This document shows positions 1 to 7,881 of a DNA stretch of 17,066 bases, in pieces. The stretch comes from an uncultured Verrucomicrobiales bacterium. GTDB taxonomy: Bacteria > Verrucomicrobiota > Verrucomicrobiae > Limisphaerales > CANJSG01. Position 1 is the stretch's first letter, and each line of letters begins with the position of its first letter. The notes under the pieces were generated by a model, which ran no database searches, was not told the DNA's origin, and was given only the letters and a program-made list of their open reading frames with translations. The position numbers and the translations under genes are program-made. Location of the stretch: contig CAMLMI010000065.1 of NCBI GenBank assembly GCA_946480965.1, positions 1 to 17,066 on the forward strand, written 5' to 3'.

Positions 1-162
1 GCTTCCAGCCTGTCCCCGAAGTCTCGGTGGAGACACCCAACGGTGCGGCTCAAGAGAGGTTCGAAAGCGTCCGGTTCTTCCACGCCCTCCGGGTCAGGCT
101 GGTCGGCCGGGCAGCCCGTGCAAGAGCTGCCGGCCAGGCGGCTGGAATCGCGCCGTTCCGGT
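1..162. other. left edge, no supported gene
   Basis: This stretch lies downstream of the Dps stop codon. No terminator-like hairpin with a T tract is visible. A minus-strand reading frame from a GTG at 83, preceded by a GGAG-like sequence, stays open to the left edge for 27 codons. Its protein resembles nothing I recognise and its codon use is not distinctive. It could be the start of a further gene in the same operon, but this is not supported well enough to call. Confidence 0.3.
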
Positions 163-693
163 TCAGTCCTTCCAGCCGTGGGCCTCCACCATCCAGAGCC
201 GCTTGTCCGTGGCCCGGCTGATCTGCGTGCAAAGGTCGGCCGTGCCGGCATCGCCCGCTTCCTCGGCGGCGGAGATCGCCGTCCGCATCCGGGCGCCGAA
301 TGCGGCCAGGACCCGGGACAAGACCTGGACATGGTCGCAGCCCCAATGCGGGTTCGTCGCGGGCTCGGGCAATTCGGAGGCGACCATCGCCGCCTGCACC
401 GTGCCCAGCGCCATCCCGCCGAGCGCCACGGCTCTTTCGGCCAATTCGTCCGTGAAGCCGTCCACCTCCGCCGCCACTTCGTCGAAGAGTTCGTGCAGCG
501 CGGCGAACTGCGGCCCCTTCACGTTCCAGTGCGCCTGCTTGGCCTGCTGGCGCAGGTCTATGGCCGATGCCAGCAGGCCGTTGAGCAAGGCCACCATGCC
601 CCGACGCACCTCCAACGGCAGATCGTTCTGGGTCTCGCAGACCAGCGGATGGACCAAAGGTTCCTCGCGGACGGATGGAGCGGTGGAGTTCAT
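163..693 (-). CDS. dps: Dps-family ferritin-like DNA-binding / iron-storage protein
   Basis: The 176-residue protein is a Dps (DNA protection during starvation) miniferritin. Family members form cytosolic dodecamers that oxidise Fe(II) with hydrogen peroxide and store the iron, and many also bind DNA. The diagnostic segment is visible: HWNVKGPQF at residues 55-63 supplies the first ferroxidase histidine, LHELFDE at 66-72 the second (H67), and the DGFTDELAER helix at 78-87 the acidic ligands of the inter-subunit site. Length is normal, with an N-terminal tail of about 25 residues that is not strongly basic. The ATG has no clear Shine-Dalgarno sequence. It is the last gene of a five-gene minus-strand operon, 20 nt after the secreted protein gene. 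Its place there suggests that the operon answers oxidative or starvation stress. Family assignment is secure; DNA binding is not shown. Confidence 0.93.
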   Translation of the reverse strand: MNSTAPSVREEPLVHPLVCETQNDLPLEVRRGMVALLNGLLASAIDLRQQAKQAHWNVKGPQFAALHELFDEVAAEVDGFTDELAERAVALGGMALGTVQAAMVASELPEPATNPHWGCDHVQVLSRVLAAFGARMRTAISAAEEAGDAGTADLCTQISRATDKRLWMVEAHGWKD

Positions 694-713
694 GGCATCA
701 GGAGTTGAACGGT

Positions 714-1463
714 TCAGTGCTTGGTCTTGTAGGGCAGGCTGAGGTCCTTCGAGGCGACGGAATAGACCTGATACACGCCCAGCATCGGCCGGGACATGCA
801 CGAGGTGTTGACCTGCATGTAGCAGGCCACGCCGTCGAACTTGAAGTCGGTCTTGTGCCGCAGGTAGTAGGCCGGCACGAGCGCCTTCAAGGTGTTGCCG
901 CGCTCCACCACGGAGTGGCCGGCGGAATCGAGATACATCGGCATCCCGCAGTTCGTCGGCGGCAGCACCACGGTCTTGTCGTCCTTCTTGAACTCCTTCA
1001 CCGCGAGTCCGCCGGGCACGCGATCGTCCTTCGCCAACAGCACCCAGTGCGTGTGGTAGGTGGCCTTGTCGTCGTCGTAACGGCCGTTGGCGTTCTCGTC
1101 CCAGAGCGGTGTGTCGTCGAAGTCCGGGTGCGAGGTGATGGCCAACGCCACGATGCCTTCGGCGTCGCCCATGCCGACGTCCGCGGCCTTGAGCGTAGTG
1201 GGGAACACGTAGCCGAGCACGGGCGCGCCGTTCAGATCCCCGGCGGGCTTGGGCACGACCAGGCTGGGCGAAGCCTTCAGCTCCATGCTGAAGACCACGA
1301 GGTCGAGGTCCTTTCTGTATTCCACCGAGACCTTCTTGATCTGGACGCTCGGGGAGTTCGTCAGCGCGGGATCGCTGTTGAGTTTGAAGTCGCAGCTCAA
1401 GGCGGACGAAGCGGTCGCCCAGAGCGCGGTGCAGACCAGTAACGGGAGTCGATGCAGGTTCAT
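714..1463 (-). CDS. secreted protein of unknown function
   Basis: The 249-residue protein begins with a short basic n-region and a hydrophobic core (LPLLVCTALWATASSAL, residues 6-22), which reads as a Sec signal peptide with cleavage near residue 21-23. The mature part has four cysteines (24, 172, 214, 222) that could form two disulfides in the periplasm. An acidic loop at 122-132 (DENANGRYDDD) resembles a calcium-binding EF-hand or dockerin-type loop and is followed by YHTHW at 136-140. I do not recognise the family and assign no function. The gene starts 6 nt after the stop of the DUF2306-like gene and ends 20 nt before dps, so it is co-transcribed with them. The start is fixed by the signal peptide, although no good Shine-Dalgarno sequence precedes it. 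Confidence 0.85.
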   Translation of the reverse strand: MNLHRLPLLVCTALWATASSALSCDFKLNSDPALTNSPSVQIKKVSVEYRKDLDLVVFSMELKASPSLVVPKPAGDLNGAPVLGYVFPTTLKAADVGMGDAEGIVALAITSHPDFDDTPLWDENANGRYDDDKATYHTHWVLLAKDDRVPGGLAVKEFKKDDKTVVLPPTNCGMPMYLDSAGHSVVERGNTLKALVPAYYLRHKTDFKFDGVACYMQVNTSCMSRPMLGVYQVYSVASKDLSLPYKTKH

Positions 1464-1469
1464 GGAATT

Positions 1470-2006
1470 TCAGGTCCAGGTTTGAGGAAACGAAACCGAC
1501 GAAGAGGGCGGCACGGTCCCGGCCCGCAGACGCTTCCTCAGCGAAAGCACCTGCAACGTCGCACCGACGACCAGCAGCAAGAGCAGCCCGCCCGTAGCCG
1601 CTTGCAGCTCCGGCCCCTCGCGATCCGCGATCAGCGGCTTGGCCACCGGCAGCCGTGTCGTCGTCTCCACCACGGCGGGAATGAGGTGGAAACAGACGGT
1701 CGCGGAGTAGGTCACGACCTCCACGTAGGGCGACAACCCGCCGAACCACCGAAACCGCTCCGCGCCCCAGGCGAGCACCAAAGCGATCAAGGTCACCACG
1801 CCCAGCGCGTGGGCGATGCCGAACCCGCCGTGCTGCATGATCGGAAAACCGGTTAGGCAGGTGAGCGCCGTGGTCCACACGTAGAGTCGGCCGAGGCGGC
1901 TCCGATGCGTGATGGCGCGGTCGCGGACCAAGGCGACCAATCCGGCCGCCACGGCGACGAGGCTGATCAACGTGTGGACGATCCCGAGCGGGGTGAGGCC
2001 GAGCAT
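1470..2006 (-). CDS. DUF2306-like integral membrane protein
   Basis: The protein has 178 residues and about four hydrophobic segments: roughly 5-27, 44-82 (probably two helices around the short polar turn GFPIMQHGGFG), 95-113 and 138-156. The segment HRSRLGRLYVWTTAL (residues 34-48), after the first helix, matches the HRxxGRxY pattern of the DUF2306 predicted membrane proteins, whose biochemical role is unknown. The C-terminus (RKRLRAGTVPPSSS) is basic and probably cytoplasmic. The sequence GAGGA stands 6 nt before the ATG, one of the better ribosome-binding sites in the window. It sits between the SDR gene (26 nt gap) and the secreted protein gene (6 nt gap) in the five-gene operon. The membrane location is secure; the family name is likely but was not checked by a profile search. 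Confidence 0.82.
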   Translation of the reverse strand: MLGLTPLGIVHTLISLVAVAAGLVALVRDRAITHRSRLGRLYVWTTALTCLTGFPIMQHGGFGIAHALGVVTLIALVLAWGAERFRWFGGLSPYVEVVTYSATVCFHLIPAVVETTTRLPVAKPLIADREGPELQAATGGLLLLLVVGATLQVLSLRKRLRAGTVPPSSSVSFPQTWT

Positions 2007-2032
2007 AGGAGTTCCTCGTGGTGTGAAAGCAG

Positions 2033-2788
2033 TCAGCGCAGTCCGCCGGTCACGAAGATCGATTCGCCCGTGATCCAACCCGAGTCTGGCGACGCGAGGA
2101 ACACGACCACGGGCGCAATGTCGCCCGGCTGCCCAACCCGGCCCAGCGGAGTGACGTTGGCGAAATGCTGGAACGACGAAACGAACCCGGCCGCGTGCGT
2201 GCCTTCGGTTTCGATGGGCCCGGGATTGACCGAATTGACCCGGATCTTCCGGGCACCCAGCTCCTTGGCGAAGGTCTTCGTCAAGGTGTCCACCGCGCCC
2301 TTGGTCGCGTTGTAAACGGCCGTGTTGGGGATGGCCAACGTGCTGACCACGGAGCTGACGTTCACGATGCTGCCGCCATCGGGGCTGAAGTATTTCAGCG
2401 CCTCCTGCGTGGCGAGGATGACCCCAAGCACGTTGAGGTTGAAGTGGCGGTGGAAGTTCTCCTCGGTGATCTGCCCGAGCGGCTGGCCTTCGTAGATCCC
2501 GGCGTTGTTCACGAGGATGTCGATCCGGCCAAACGCCGCCGCGCTTTCCTGGAACAGACGCGCGACGTCGGTTTGTTTGGAGACATCCCCGACCACGGCG
2601 AAGGCCTTGCCGCCCGCCGCCGTGATCTCGGCGACGACTTTGTCCGCCGCCGACTTGCTGGAGGCGTAGTTGACCACCACGGCCGCTCCCGCTGCCGCGA
2701 GCTGTTTGGCGATGGCCGCCCCGATGCCCTTGGAGGCTCCGGTGACGACGGCCACCTTGCCCGCCAGTTTCTTGGATGACGTGTCCAT
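2033..2788 (-). CDS. SDR family NAD(P)-dependent oxidoreductase
   Basis: A 251-residue classical short-chain dehydrogenase/reductase that should reduce a carbonyl or oxidise an alcohol with NAD(P)(H) in the cytosol. Visible motifs are the Rossmann glycine pattern TGASKGIG (16-23), NNAG (94-97), active-site Asn119, the catalytic set Ser146, Tyr159 and Lys163 (YNATK), and NPGPIETEG (188-196). It ends with FVTGG plus LR, the usual C-terminus of this class. The residue after the second strand is Asn40-Tyr41, not an acidic residue, so NADP(H) is somewhat favoured. The overall look resembles 3-oxoacyl-ACP reductase FabG-like and glucose dehydrogenase-like members, but no substrate can be named. It lies 15 nt after the exported hydrolase gene and 26 nt before the DUF2306-like gene. 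No Shine-Dalgarno sequence is obvious. Confidence 0.94.
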   Translation of the reverse strand: MDTSSKKLAGKVAVVTGASKGIGAAIAKQLAAAGAAVVVNYASSKSAADKVVAEITAAGGKAFAVVGDVSKQTDVARLFQESAAAFGRIDILVNNAGIYEGQPLGQITEENFHRHFNLNVLGVILATQEALKYFSPDGGSIVNVSSVVSTLAIPNTAVYNATKGAVDTLTKTFAKELGARKIRVNSVNPGPIETEGTHAAGFVSSFQHFANVTPLGRVGQPGDIAPVVVFLASPDSGWITGESIFVTGGLR

Positions 2789-2803
2789 GGTGGTCGGGGA
2801 ATT

Positions 2804-3802
2804 TCAGGACTTGGCGAACGCCAGGAGGTCCGCGTTGAGCTGCTCCTTCGCCGTGTCGCCGAGGCTGTGGCCGCCGCCGGGAAAGATCTTGAGCACGGCG
2901 TTCTTCACCAGCTTGGCGGAGAGTTTGGCCGAGGCGTCGATGGGCACGATCTGGTCGTCGTCGCCGTGGATGATGAGCGTCGGCACGTCGAACTTCTTCA
3001 GATCGTCGGTGAAGTCGGTTTCCGAGAAAGCCTTGATGCAGTCGTAGGCGTTCTTGTGTCCGGACATCATGCCCTGCATCCACCAGGACTGGATCAGCCC
3101 CTGCGACACCTTCGCACCCGGCCGGTTGAAGCCGAAGAACGGCCCGCTGGCCACATCGAGGAAGAACTGCGCGCGATCGGCCAGGTAGGCCTTGCGGAAG
3201 CCGTCGAAGACCTCCATCGGCAACCCGCCGGGATTGGCCGCCGTCTTGAGCATGATCGGCGGCACCGCGCCCATCAGCACGGCCTTGGAAACGCGCTTCG
3301 TGCCATGCCGCCCGATGAAGCGGGCCACTTCACCGCCGCCGGTGGAGTGGCCGATCATCACGGCCTTCTTCAGGTCCAGCTTCTCGAACAGCTCGGCCAG
3401 ATCGTCGGCGTATTGGTCCATGTGGTTCCCGTCCCACGGCTGGCTGGAACGGCCGTGGCCGCGCCGGTCGTGGGCGATGCAGCGAAAGCCGTGCGACGCG
3501 AGGTGGAACATCTGCGCGTCCCAGGCGTCGGCGCTGAGGGGCCAGCCGTGGCTGAAGGTGACGACGGGGCCGTTTTTCGGACCCCAGTCCTTGAAGTAGA
3601 TCGTGGTGCCGTCTTTGGTGGTGATGGTGTTCATGAGTGGAGTTGGGTTGAGGAACGCGGGGCGGACTGCGGCGGATGCGGAGATGGCCAGAGGGCTCAT
3701 TCCGATTCCCGCTAGGGTTCCCGCACCTGCGACCAGGAACTGTCGCCGGGAAAACCCGTTTGTCACCGGCTGGACTTCGTCCCGTTGGTCGCCTGGATTC
3801 AT
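2804..3802 (-). CDS. Tat-exported alpha/beta hydrolase, non-heme chloroperoxidase-like
   Basis: The 332-residue protein opens with a Tat signal: SRRQFLVAG (residues 18-26), a hydrophobic stretch, and an ASA-type cleavage site near 41-44. The body is an alpha/beta hydrolase of the non-heme (cofactor-free) chloroperoxidase/esterase group. Oxyanion-hole HGWPL is at 85-89, nucleophile elbow GHSTGG at 151-156 (Ser153), acid Asp283 in GDDDQIVP, and His312 in GGGHSL. Members hydrolyse esters and can form peracids that oxidise halides; the real substrate here is unknown. Usual cytosolic relatives begin at a point matching Met57 (MNTITTKDG), so the leader is an addition that should place the enzyme in the periplasm. 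The upstream start is supported by the intact Tat motif and by AAGGA 8 nt before the ATG. First gene of the operon, with a promoter-like motif 28 nt upstream of the start codon. Confidence 0.92.
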   Translation of the reverse strand: MNPGDQRDEVQPVTNGFSRRQFLVAGAGTLAGIGMSPLAISASAAVRPAFLNPTPLMNTITTKDGTTIYFKDWGPKNGPVVTFSHGWPLSADAWDAQMFHLASHGFRCIAHDRRGHGRSSQPWDGNHMDQYADDLAELFEKLDLKKAVMIGHSTGGGEVARFIGRHGTKRVSKAVLMGAVPPIMLKTAANPGGLPMEVFDGFRKAYLADRAQFFLDVASGPFFGFNRPGAKVSQGLIQSWWMQGMMSGHKNAYDCIKAFSETDFTDDLKKFDVPTLIIHGDDDQIVPIDASAKLSAKLVKNAVLKIFPGGGHSLGDTAKEQLNADLLAFAKS

Positions 3803-3825
3803 CGCCTTTGTCCTTCGTCGCCCAG

Positions 3826-3855
3826 ATAGGCGAGATTCCCCGGCTCAAAGGACAA
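3826..3855 (-). promoter_or_regulatory. putative ECF promoter of the hydrolase-SDR-Dps operon
   Basis: Read on the minus strand, the site has TTGTCCTTT (3847-3855), 8 nt, then GAATCTCGC (3830-3838). The same two blocks with the same 8-nt spacing stand before kinase 1, kinase 2 and the YcaC-like gene. The distal end of the second block is 27 nt from the hydrolase ATG, which gives a short leader carrying the AAGGA ribosome-binding site. Recurrence is seen in the sequence; promoter function and recognition by sigma 1 are inferred. Confidence 0.68.
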
Positions 3856-3918
3856 GAGAAGTTGAAAAATTCTTTTAGCGAAGATGCCGCAGAGCGGGCG
3901 TTCCAGCCGAAGAAGGTA

Positions 3919-3940
3919 GGGCTGCGCTGCCGCGCAGCCC
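3919..3940 (+). repeat. hairpin, left end of palindromic element
   Basis: GGGCTGCG and CGCAGCCC form a perfect 8-bp GC-rich stem around a 6-nt loop. No T tract follows on either strand, so this looks more like a REP-type palindrome than an intrinsic terminator. Confidence 0.55.
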
Positions 3941-4088
3941 TGATCACCGTTCCAAGCGCAGCGCGGAACGAACTGCGGCGTGCACCAACAGGTCAACACA
4001 CTGGGAAGACGCTCGGAGATTTGCCCTCCTCGGCGATGCGTGGCCTCCAAGGGCAAAAACATCGCTGCGCTCGTCTTTGCCGAAGATG

Positions 4089-4110
4089 GGGCGGAACAGC
4101 AGTTTCGCCC
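4089..4110 (-). repeat. hairpin at the sigma 1 stop codon
   Basis: The 9-bp arms 4089-4097 and 4102-4110 pair with one G-T wobble around a 4-nt loop, and two further pairs (including one wobble) can extend the stem. On the minus strand it begins inside the TAG stop of sigma 1, so it could stabilise or end that transcript. No T run follows, so factor-independent termination is doubtful. Confidence 0.5.
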
Positions 4111-4694
4111 TACCCTGCTAGGCTTCTTCGAAGCCCTGCCTTTCCCCCGTTGATCTCCCGGAACAGCCAGGCCCGCGCGAACACCCAGTAGTTCTTCACG
4201 GTGGAGCCGGAGATGTCCAAGAGCTGCCCGATCTCCTCGTTGGTCAGGCCGACGAAGTAGCGCAGCTTCACCACTTCGGCCTGCACCGGATGCTCGGCGG
4301 CCAAGCGGTCCAACGCCTCGCTGACGGCCAGCATCTGGTCGTCGGCATCGGGCACCGCCAGGTCGAACTCCTCGAGGTCCACGCGGTCGAGCTTGCCGCC
4401 GTGCCGGACCGCCCGCTTGCGCCGCGCCCGGTCGATCAGGATTCGCCGCATGGCTTCGGCCGCGACGGCGAAGAAGTGGGTCCTGTTCTCGAAGCGGGGC
4501 GAGCCCCCCTGCATGATCCGCAGCCACGCCTCGTGGACCAATGCGGTGGGCTGGAGCGTGTGACCGGGGGATTCCTGCGCCATCTTGAACGCGGCGATGC
4601 GGCGCAGCTCTTCATAGACCAGCGCCAGCAACTGACCAGCCGCCGCCGCATCATCGGTTTGAAGCGTCTTCATGATCAATGTCGCGTTTCCCAT
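4110..4694 (-). CDS. ECF-type RNA polymerase sigma factor, TIGR02999-like (sigma 1)
   Basis: The 194-residue protein is a sigma-70 family factor of the Sigma70_ECF/TIGR02999 type. Region 2 covers about residues 18-95, with the signature HTLQPTALVHEAWLRI (45-60) and RTHFFAVAAEAMRRILIDRAR (71-91). Region 4 is the HTH at about 124-180 (LRYFVGLTNEEIGQLLDIS, then STVKNYW), which should read the -35 element. In region 2.2 the acidic residues usual in ECF factors are replaced by P49-T50-A51, so phosphorylation may be needed for activity (inference). The start follows GGGAG by 8 nt and the N-terminus matches sigma 2. The gene lies 38 nt after kinase 1 and is probably co-transcribed. Its C-terminus is about eight residues longer than that of sigma 2 and ends inside a palindromic element. 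No anti-sigma gene is present. Confidence 0.93.
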   Translation of the reverse strand: MGNATLIMKTLQTDDAAAAGQLLALVYEELRRIAAFKMAQESPGHTLQPTALVHEAWLRIMQGGSPRFENRTHFFAVAAEAMRRILIDRARRKRAVRHGGKLDRVDLEEFDLAVPDADDQMLAVSEALDRLAAEHPVQAEVVKLRYFVGLTNEEIGQLLDISGSTVKNYWVFARAWLFREINGGKAGLRRSLAG

Positions 4695-4732
4695 CGTCTC
4701 GTCTCCCTCATTGCCCAGGGCATTCGTTGGAC

Positions 4733-7645
4733 TTACGGTTTCCCGGTGTCGATGCCATTCTTGGAGCCAGTCCCGATCATGGCCTTCGCTTCGTCGAGCA
4801 ACTGGTGCGAGATGATCCAGTCGCGCCAGTCCCCGCCGATGTTGCGGCTGGCGACGGCGGGCAGACTGGTTGCAGCCGCCAACGCCTCGGCCAGAATCCG
4901 CTCCGCCGTGTCGTGCTCTCCCAGCCGGAAATGAGCCATCGCGAGGATCGCGCCCGCCTCCAGCTTCGCATAGATGAAGTCGGATTTCTGCGCCTCCTTC
5001 GCCCAGGTGATCGCTTCCGCGAAACGTCCTTGCCGATAAGCCGCCATGGCCTTGCAGACCCGGAAGAGGGGCATGGCGGGATTGCCCGCGCCACGCGTTA
5101 TCGGCACGTCCGCCAGTTTGTCGATGATCGTGAGGTCAAAGCCCGGCATCGGCAAAATGAGGCAGTCCTTGGCCATGCGGTCCGCTTCGAAGACGTCCGT
5201 CGAATGGCCAAACCGATCGCTGATCGTCCGGCACAGGGCGCGGTATTCGTTCGTCTCTCCGAGGACAACGTGCAACGGCGCCAGCAAATGGTAGGCGGCG
5301 TGGCTGGCAGGGCGCAGTTCCAGGAACCTGACCGCATCGGCCTTGGCCGCGATCCAAAGACCCCGGCTGGCCAAAGCCCCGGCCCGGAGACCCAGCAGAT
5401 CGAGCCCCTCCGGATTCTTGACGAAGTCGACCTTCCACAACGGTTCCAGAATCGGGATCGCCTCCCGCTCTCGGCCCATGATCGAAAGGACCGTCACGAG
5501 GTTGATCTCCGTGATCGCGACATCCCGGTGCCACGGCCCGAGGCTCTTCGTCAGAATCTGGATCGCGTCGCGAAAGGTTTTCTCCGCCTCGGAATGGCGA
5601 CCGGCCGCCATCTGCGCGAGACCGAGGTTTCCCAGACCTTGCGCCAACATCGTGCTGTCCGGCCCGACCTTCTTGCGCCAGATCTGCACCGCCTCCGCCT
5701 GGAGCTTCTCCGCCTCGGCGGGATCCCCGCGCCGGCGGACGGCGGTGGACAGGTTGGCGAGGGTCTGGGCCACGTAGAGATGGTCGTCACCGTGCTTCCG
5801 CCGGCGGGCAGCCAACAGCTCACGGTGGATCGATTCGGATTCCTCGAACTTGTTCTGCTGGGACAGATGAAAGGCGAGCGAGTTCAGCGCCAGCGCGACC
5901 TCCTCGCTGTCCTCTCCAAAATGTCGGCGCCGGATGGCCAGCGCCTCCCGGTCCAACGGCTCCGACATGGCCGCGTCGTCGAACGCCGCCGAAAGGGTCA
6001 GCAACAGGGTGGCCACCTGCGGACTGTCGTTTCCTTTGGCCCGGCGAAGGGTTTCCAAGGCGCGCTGGTAGATCTCGATTGCCCGTCCGGGAACGCCCAA
6101 CTCCACCCAGACGTCCCCCACCGTGGTCCAAAGCTCCACCTGGACCATGGGGCGATTGGTCAGATCAACGCCGATCCGGACCGTCGCCTTCTCCAGTATC
6201 TCGCGCAGCAACGTGGTGTCCCGCTTCTGGGCCACCGACGGACCGATCCCCTTCAGCATCTGTTCGAGAAAGCGCGTGGTTTCCCGGCTCTTCGCCGCCT
6301 CGTCCTCGGCCACCCGCCGCTCCTGCTCCGCCTCCCCGCGCGCCATCCGCTCCTGGGTGAGGGATTGGGTTACCATGACCAACGAAACCGCCAACACTCC
6401 AACCACCGATGCCGCCGCGGCCGTTATGACCTTGTTCCGCTCCACCAGTTTCCGGAACCGGTAGCCCACGCTCGGCGAACGCGCGGAGATGACCTCGTTG
6501 GCCAGATAGCGGCGCACGTCCTCCGCCAAACCGGTGGCGGTCTGGTAGCGACGGCCCCGGTCCTTCTCCAGCGCCTTGATCACGATCCAGTCGAGGTCGC
6601 CCCGCACGGAGCGGATCAACCGTGGCGCCTCGATCTGGCGGCGCTGGGCCACCGTGGTCAGATCCGCCGCCAGCATCGTGCTCAACCGCGTGGACGGGCG
6701 CACCGGTTCCTGGTGGAGAATCACCCGACGCACTTCATCCAATCCCGCCTTCAACAGCTCCTTCGTGTCGAACGGCGTGGTGCCGGTGAGCAGTTCATAG
6801 AGGAGAACGCCCAGGCTGTAGATGTCGCTCCGCGTGTCCACGTCCACGCTGGTCAACGCCGCTTGCTCGGGGCTCATGTAGGCTGGCGTCCCGATCAGCA
6901 TCTCGAAGGCGGTGAAGACCGTCTTGTCCGTCAGCCGCTGGCCCGTCGTCGCTTTGGCGATGCCGAAGTCGATGACCTTGGGCAGCGGCTTCCCGGATTC
7001 ATCGACCGTCACGAGGATGTTCGACGGCTTGAGGTCGCGGTGGATGATGCCCTTCTGGTGGGCGTGTTGGACCGCTTGGCAGACCTGGATGAACAGCTCC
7101 AGCCGCTCGGGGGTGGATAGCGAGTTCCGGTCGCAGTAGTCGGTGATCTTCAGCCCCCGGACCAGTTCCATCACGAAATAGGGCCGCCCCGTCTCGGTGG
7201 CTCCGGCGTCGAGGACCGTGGCGATGTTCGGATGGTCCATCAGCGCCAGGGCCTGGCGTTCCGCCTCGAAGCGCGCGATCACGCTCTTCGTGTCCATGCC
7301 GGGCTTCACCACCTTCAGCGCCACCGTCCGCCGCACCGGCGTTTCCTGCTCCGCCATGAAGACCACGCCACAGCCGCCCTCGCCGATCTGCTGGAGCAGC
7401 TTGTAGCGGCCGATGCGGTCACCGACCTTTTCACCAAGACCGACGGCCTCGCCGCGAACCGAATCCGCCGGCATCGCCTCCATGAAATCCGCCGCCGCGA
7501 AGTGCGCCCGGATCAGCGCTTCCACCCGGAACCGCAATGCCTCGTCCCCGTCGCAGACCTCGTCCAGATAGGCCGAACGCCGGTCCTCGGGCAGCTCCAG
7601 CGCCCTGGTGAAGATGGCCACTTCCCGGCCCGATGCGTTGCTCAT
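4733..7645 (-). CDS. membrane Ser/Thr protein kinase with C-terminal TPR region (kinase 1)
   Basis: A 970-residue PknB-type kinase. An N-terminal helical segment (1-75) precedes the kinase domain at about 78-385: glycine loop GEGGCGVV (88-95), ATP lysine Lys111, catalytic HRDLKPSN (202-209, Asp204), DFG (226-228) and activation-segment end MSPE (257-260). All catalytic residues are present. One membrane helix (about 406-426) follows a basic stretch, so the kinase should be cytosolic and the TPR-like helical repeats (about 505-930) should lie outside the membrane. The repeats probably bind a ligand or protein. The C-terminus has GGDWRDWI (937-944). A start 30 nt further upstream (7675) is possible; I chose 7645 because [12 protein letters not shown] aligns with the start of kinase 2. 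No strong Shine-Dalgarno sequence is seen. It is followed by sigma 1, its likely substrate or partner. Confidence 0.94.
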   Translation of the reverse strand: MSNASGREVAIFTRALELPEDRRSAYLDEVCDGDEALRFRVEALIRAHFAAADFMEAMPADSVRGEAVGLGEKVGDRIGRYKLLQQIGEGGCGVVFMAEQETPVRRTVALKVVKPGMDTKSVIARFEAERQALALMDHPNIATVLDAGATETGRPYFVMELVRGLKITDYCDRNSLSTPERLELFIQVCQAVQHAHQKGIIHRDLKPSNILVTVDESGKPLPKVIDFGIAKATTGQRLTDKTVFTAFEMLIGTPAYMSPEQAALTSVDVDTRSDIYSLGVLLYELLTGTTPFDTKELLKAGLDEVRRVILHQEPVRPSTRLSTMLAADLTTVAQRRQIEAPRLIRSVRGDLDWIVIKALEKDRGRRYQTATGLAEDVRRYLANEVISARSPSVGYRFRKLVERNKVITAAAASVVGVLAVSLVMVTQSLTQERMARGEAEQERRVAEDEAAKSRETTRFLEQMLKGIGPSVAQKRDTTLLREILEKATVRIGVDLTNRPMVQVELWTTVGDVWVELGVPGRAIEIYQRALETLRRAKGNDSPQVATLLLTLSAAFDDAAMSEPLDREALAIRRRHFGEDSEEVALALNSLAFHLSQQNKFEESESIHRELLAARRRKHGDDHLYVAQTLANLSTAVRRRGDPAEAEKLQAEAVQIWRKKVGPDSTMLAQGLGNLGLAQMAAGRHSEAEKTFRDAIQILTKSLGPWHRDVAITEINLVTVLSIMGREREAIPILEPLWKVDFVKNPEGLDLLGLRAGALASRGLWIAAKADAVRFLELRPASHAAYHLLAPLHVVLGETNEYRALCRTISDRFGHSTDVFEADRMAKDCLILPMPGFDLTIIDKLADVPITRGAGNPAMPLFRVCKAMAAYRQGRFAEAITWAKEAQKSDFIYAKLEAGAILAMAHFRLGEHDTAERILAEALAAATSLPAVASRNIGGDWRDWIISHQLLDEAKAMIGTGSKNGIDTGKP

Positions 7646-7736
7646 AGTTGCGCCGCGATTTCCTGCGTCGATCATCCCCGCACTTCGGCGGGAGACAAGG
7701 GCGGGCTCCTACCCAGAACCGGTTCGCCACCCTCCA

Positions 7737-7766
7737 GAAAGCGAGATTCCGGCACCAAAAGGACAA
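7737..7766 (-). promoter_or_regulatory. putative ECF promoter of kinase 1-sigma 1
   Basis: On the minus strand the site has TTGTCCTTT (7758-7766), 8 nt, then GAATCTCGC (7741-7749). Both blocks are identical to those before the hydrolase operon, and the spacing is the same. The leader to the chosen kinase 1 start is about 95 nt, longer than at the other three sites. This would make the pair autoregulated if sigma 1 recognises it. Confidence 0.63.
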
Positions 7767-7881
7767 GCCGTTTCAATCGGCTTTCGCGACGGTCGGTTCC
7801 GCGGAGTTCCCCGATGGCGGGTGGTGCAGGATTCCGGGCCCCGCCGTCAGTCCCGGTTGCGGAGGAAAATCGTCGGAGGGG

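Larger units (their letters stand above)
3803..4109. other. non-coding region between sigma 1 and the hydrolase operon
   Basis: No credible gene lies here; the frames crossing it run out of the neighbouring genes. It holds the operon promoter motif near its left end (3826-3855) and then a densely palindromic stretch. That stretch includes a 200-bp segment with terminal inverted repeats (3915-4114), listed separately. Inside it are further inverted repeats: CGTTCC/GGAACG at 3948-3953 and 3965-3970, and TTTGCCCT/AGGGCAAA at 4020-4027 and 4050-4057. A structured RNA, a REP-like element or a small transposon remnant would each fit. Confidence 0.6.
3915..4114. repeat. 200-bp palindromic element with 8-bp terminal inverted repeats
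   Basis: The ends are exact inverted copies, GGTAGGGC at 3915-3922 and GCCCTACC at 4107-4114. Each end folds into its own hairpin. A looser outer match, CGAAGAA at 3908-3914 with TTCTTCG at 4124-4130, extends the symmetry with a 9-nt offset on the right. The architecture looks like a MITE or a REP/BIME-type element. No transposase is encoded and I see no convincing target-site duplication. The right end overlaps the last codon of sigma 1 and supplies its TAG stop. Confidence 0.5.

Noticed and set aside
27..221. Possible 3' end of a plus-strand gene entering from the left edge
   Set aside because: It would overlap dps by about 60 nt and its tail is Pro/Arg/Ser-rich, typical of a chance frame.
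163..1878. 571-codon minus-strand frame running into Dps
   Set aside because: Only its last 176 codons are real (Dps); the upstream part is the wrong frame of the secreted protein and DUF2306-like genes.
3915..4114. CRISPR array or riboswitch in the palindromic region
   Set aside because: No evenly spaced direct repeats; the repeats are inverted and differ in sequence, and no known riboswitch core is recognisable.
4679..7120. Long open frame on the plus strand (over 800 codons) opposite kinase 1
   Set aside because: It is the mirror frame of a high-GC gene; the translation is rich in Arg, His, Gln and Gly without any domain, whereas the minus strand gives a complete kinase.
7646..7675. Kinase 1 start at 7675 (ten extra residues)
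   Set aside because: Possible, but the alignment of [12 protein letters not shown] with the kinase 2 start [12 protein letters not shown] favours 7645; neither start has a good ribosome-binding site.
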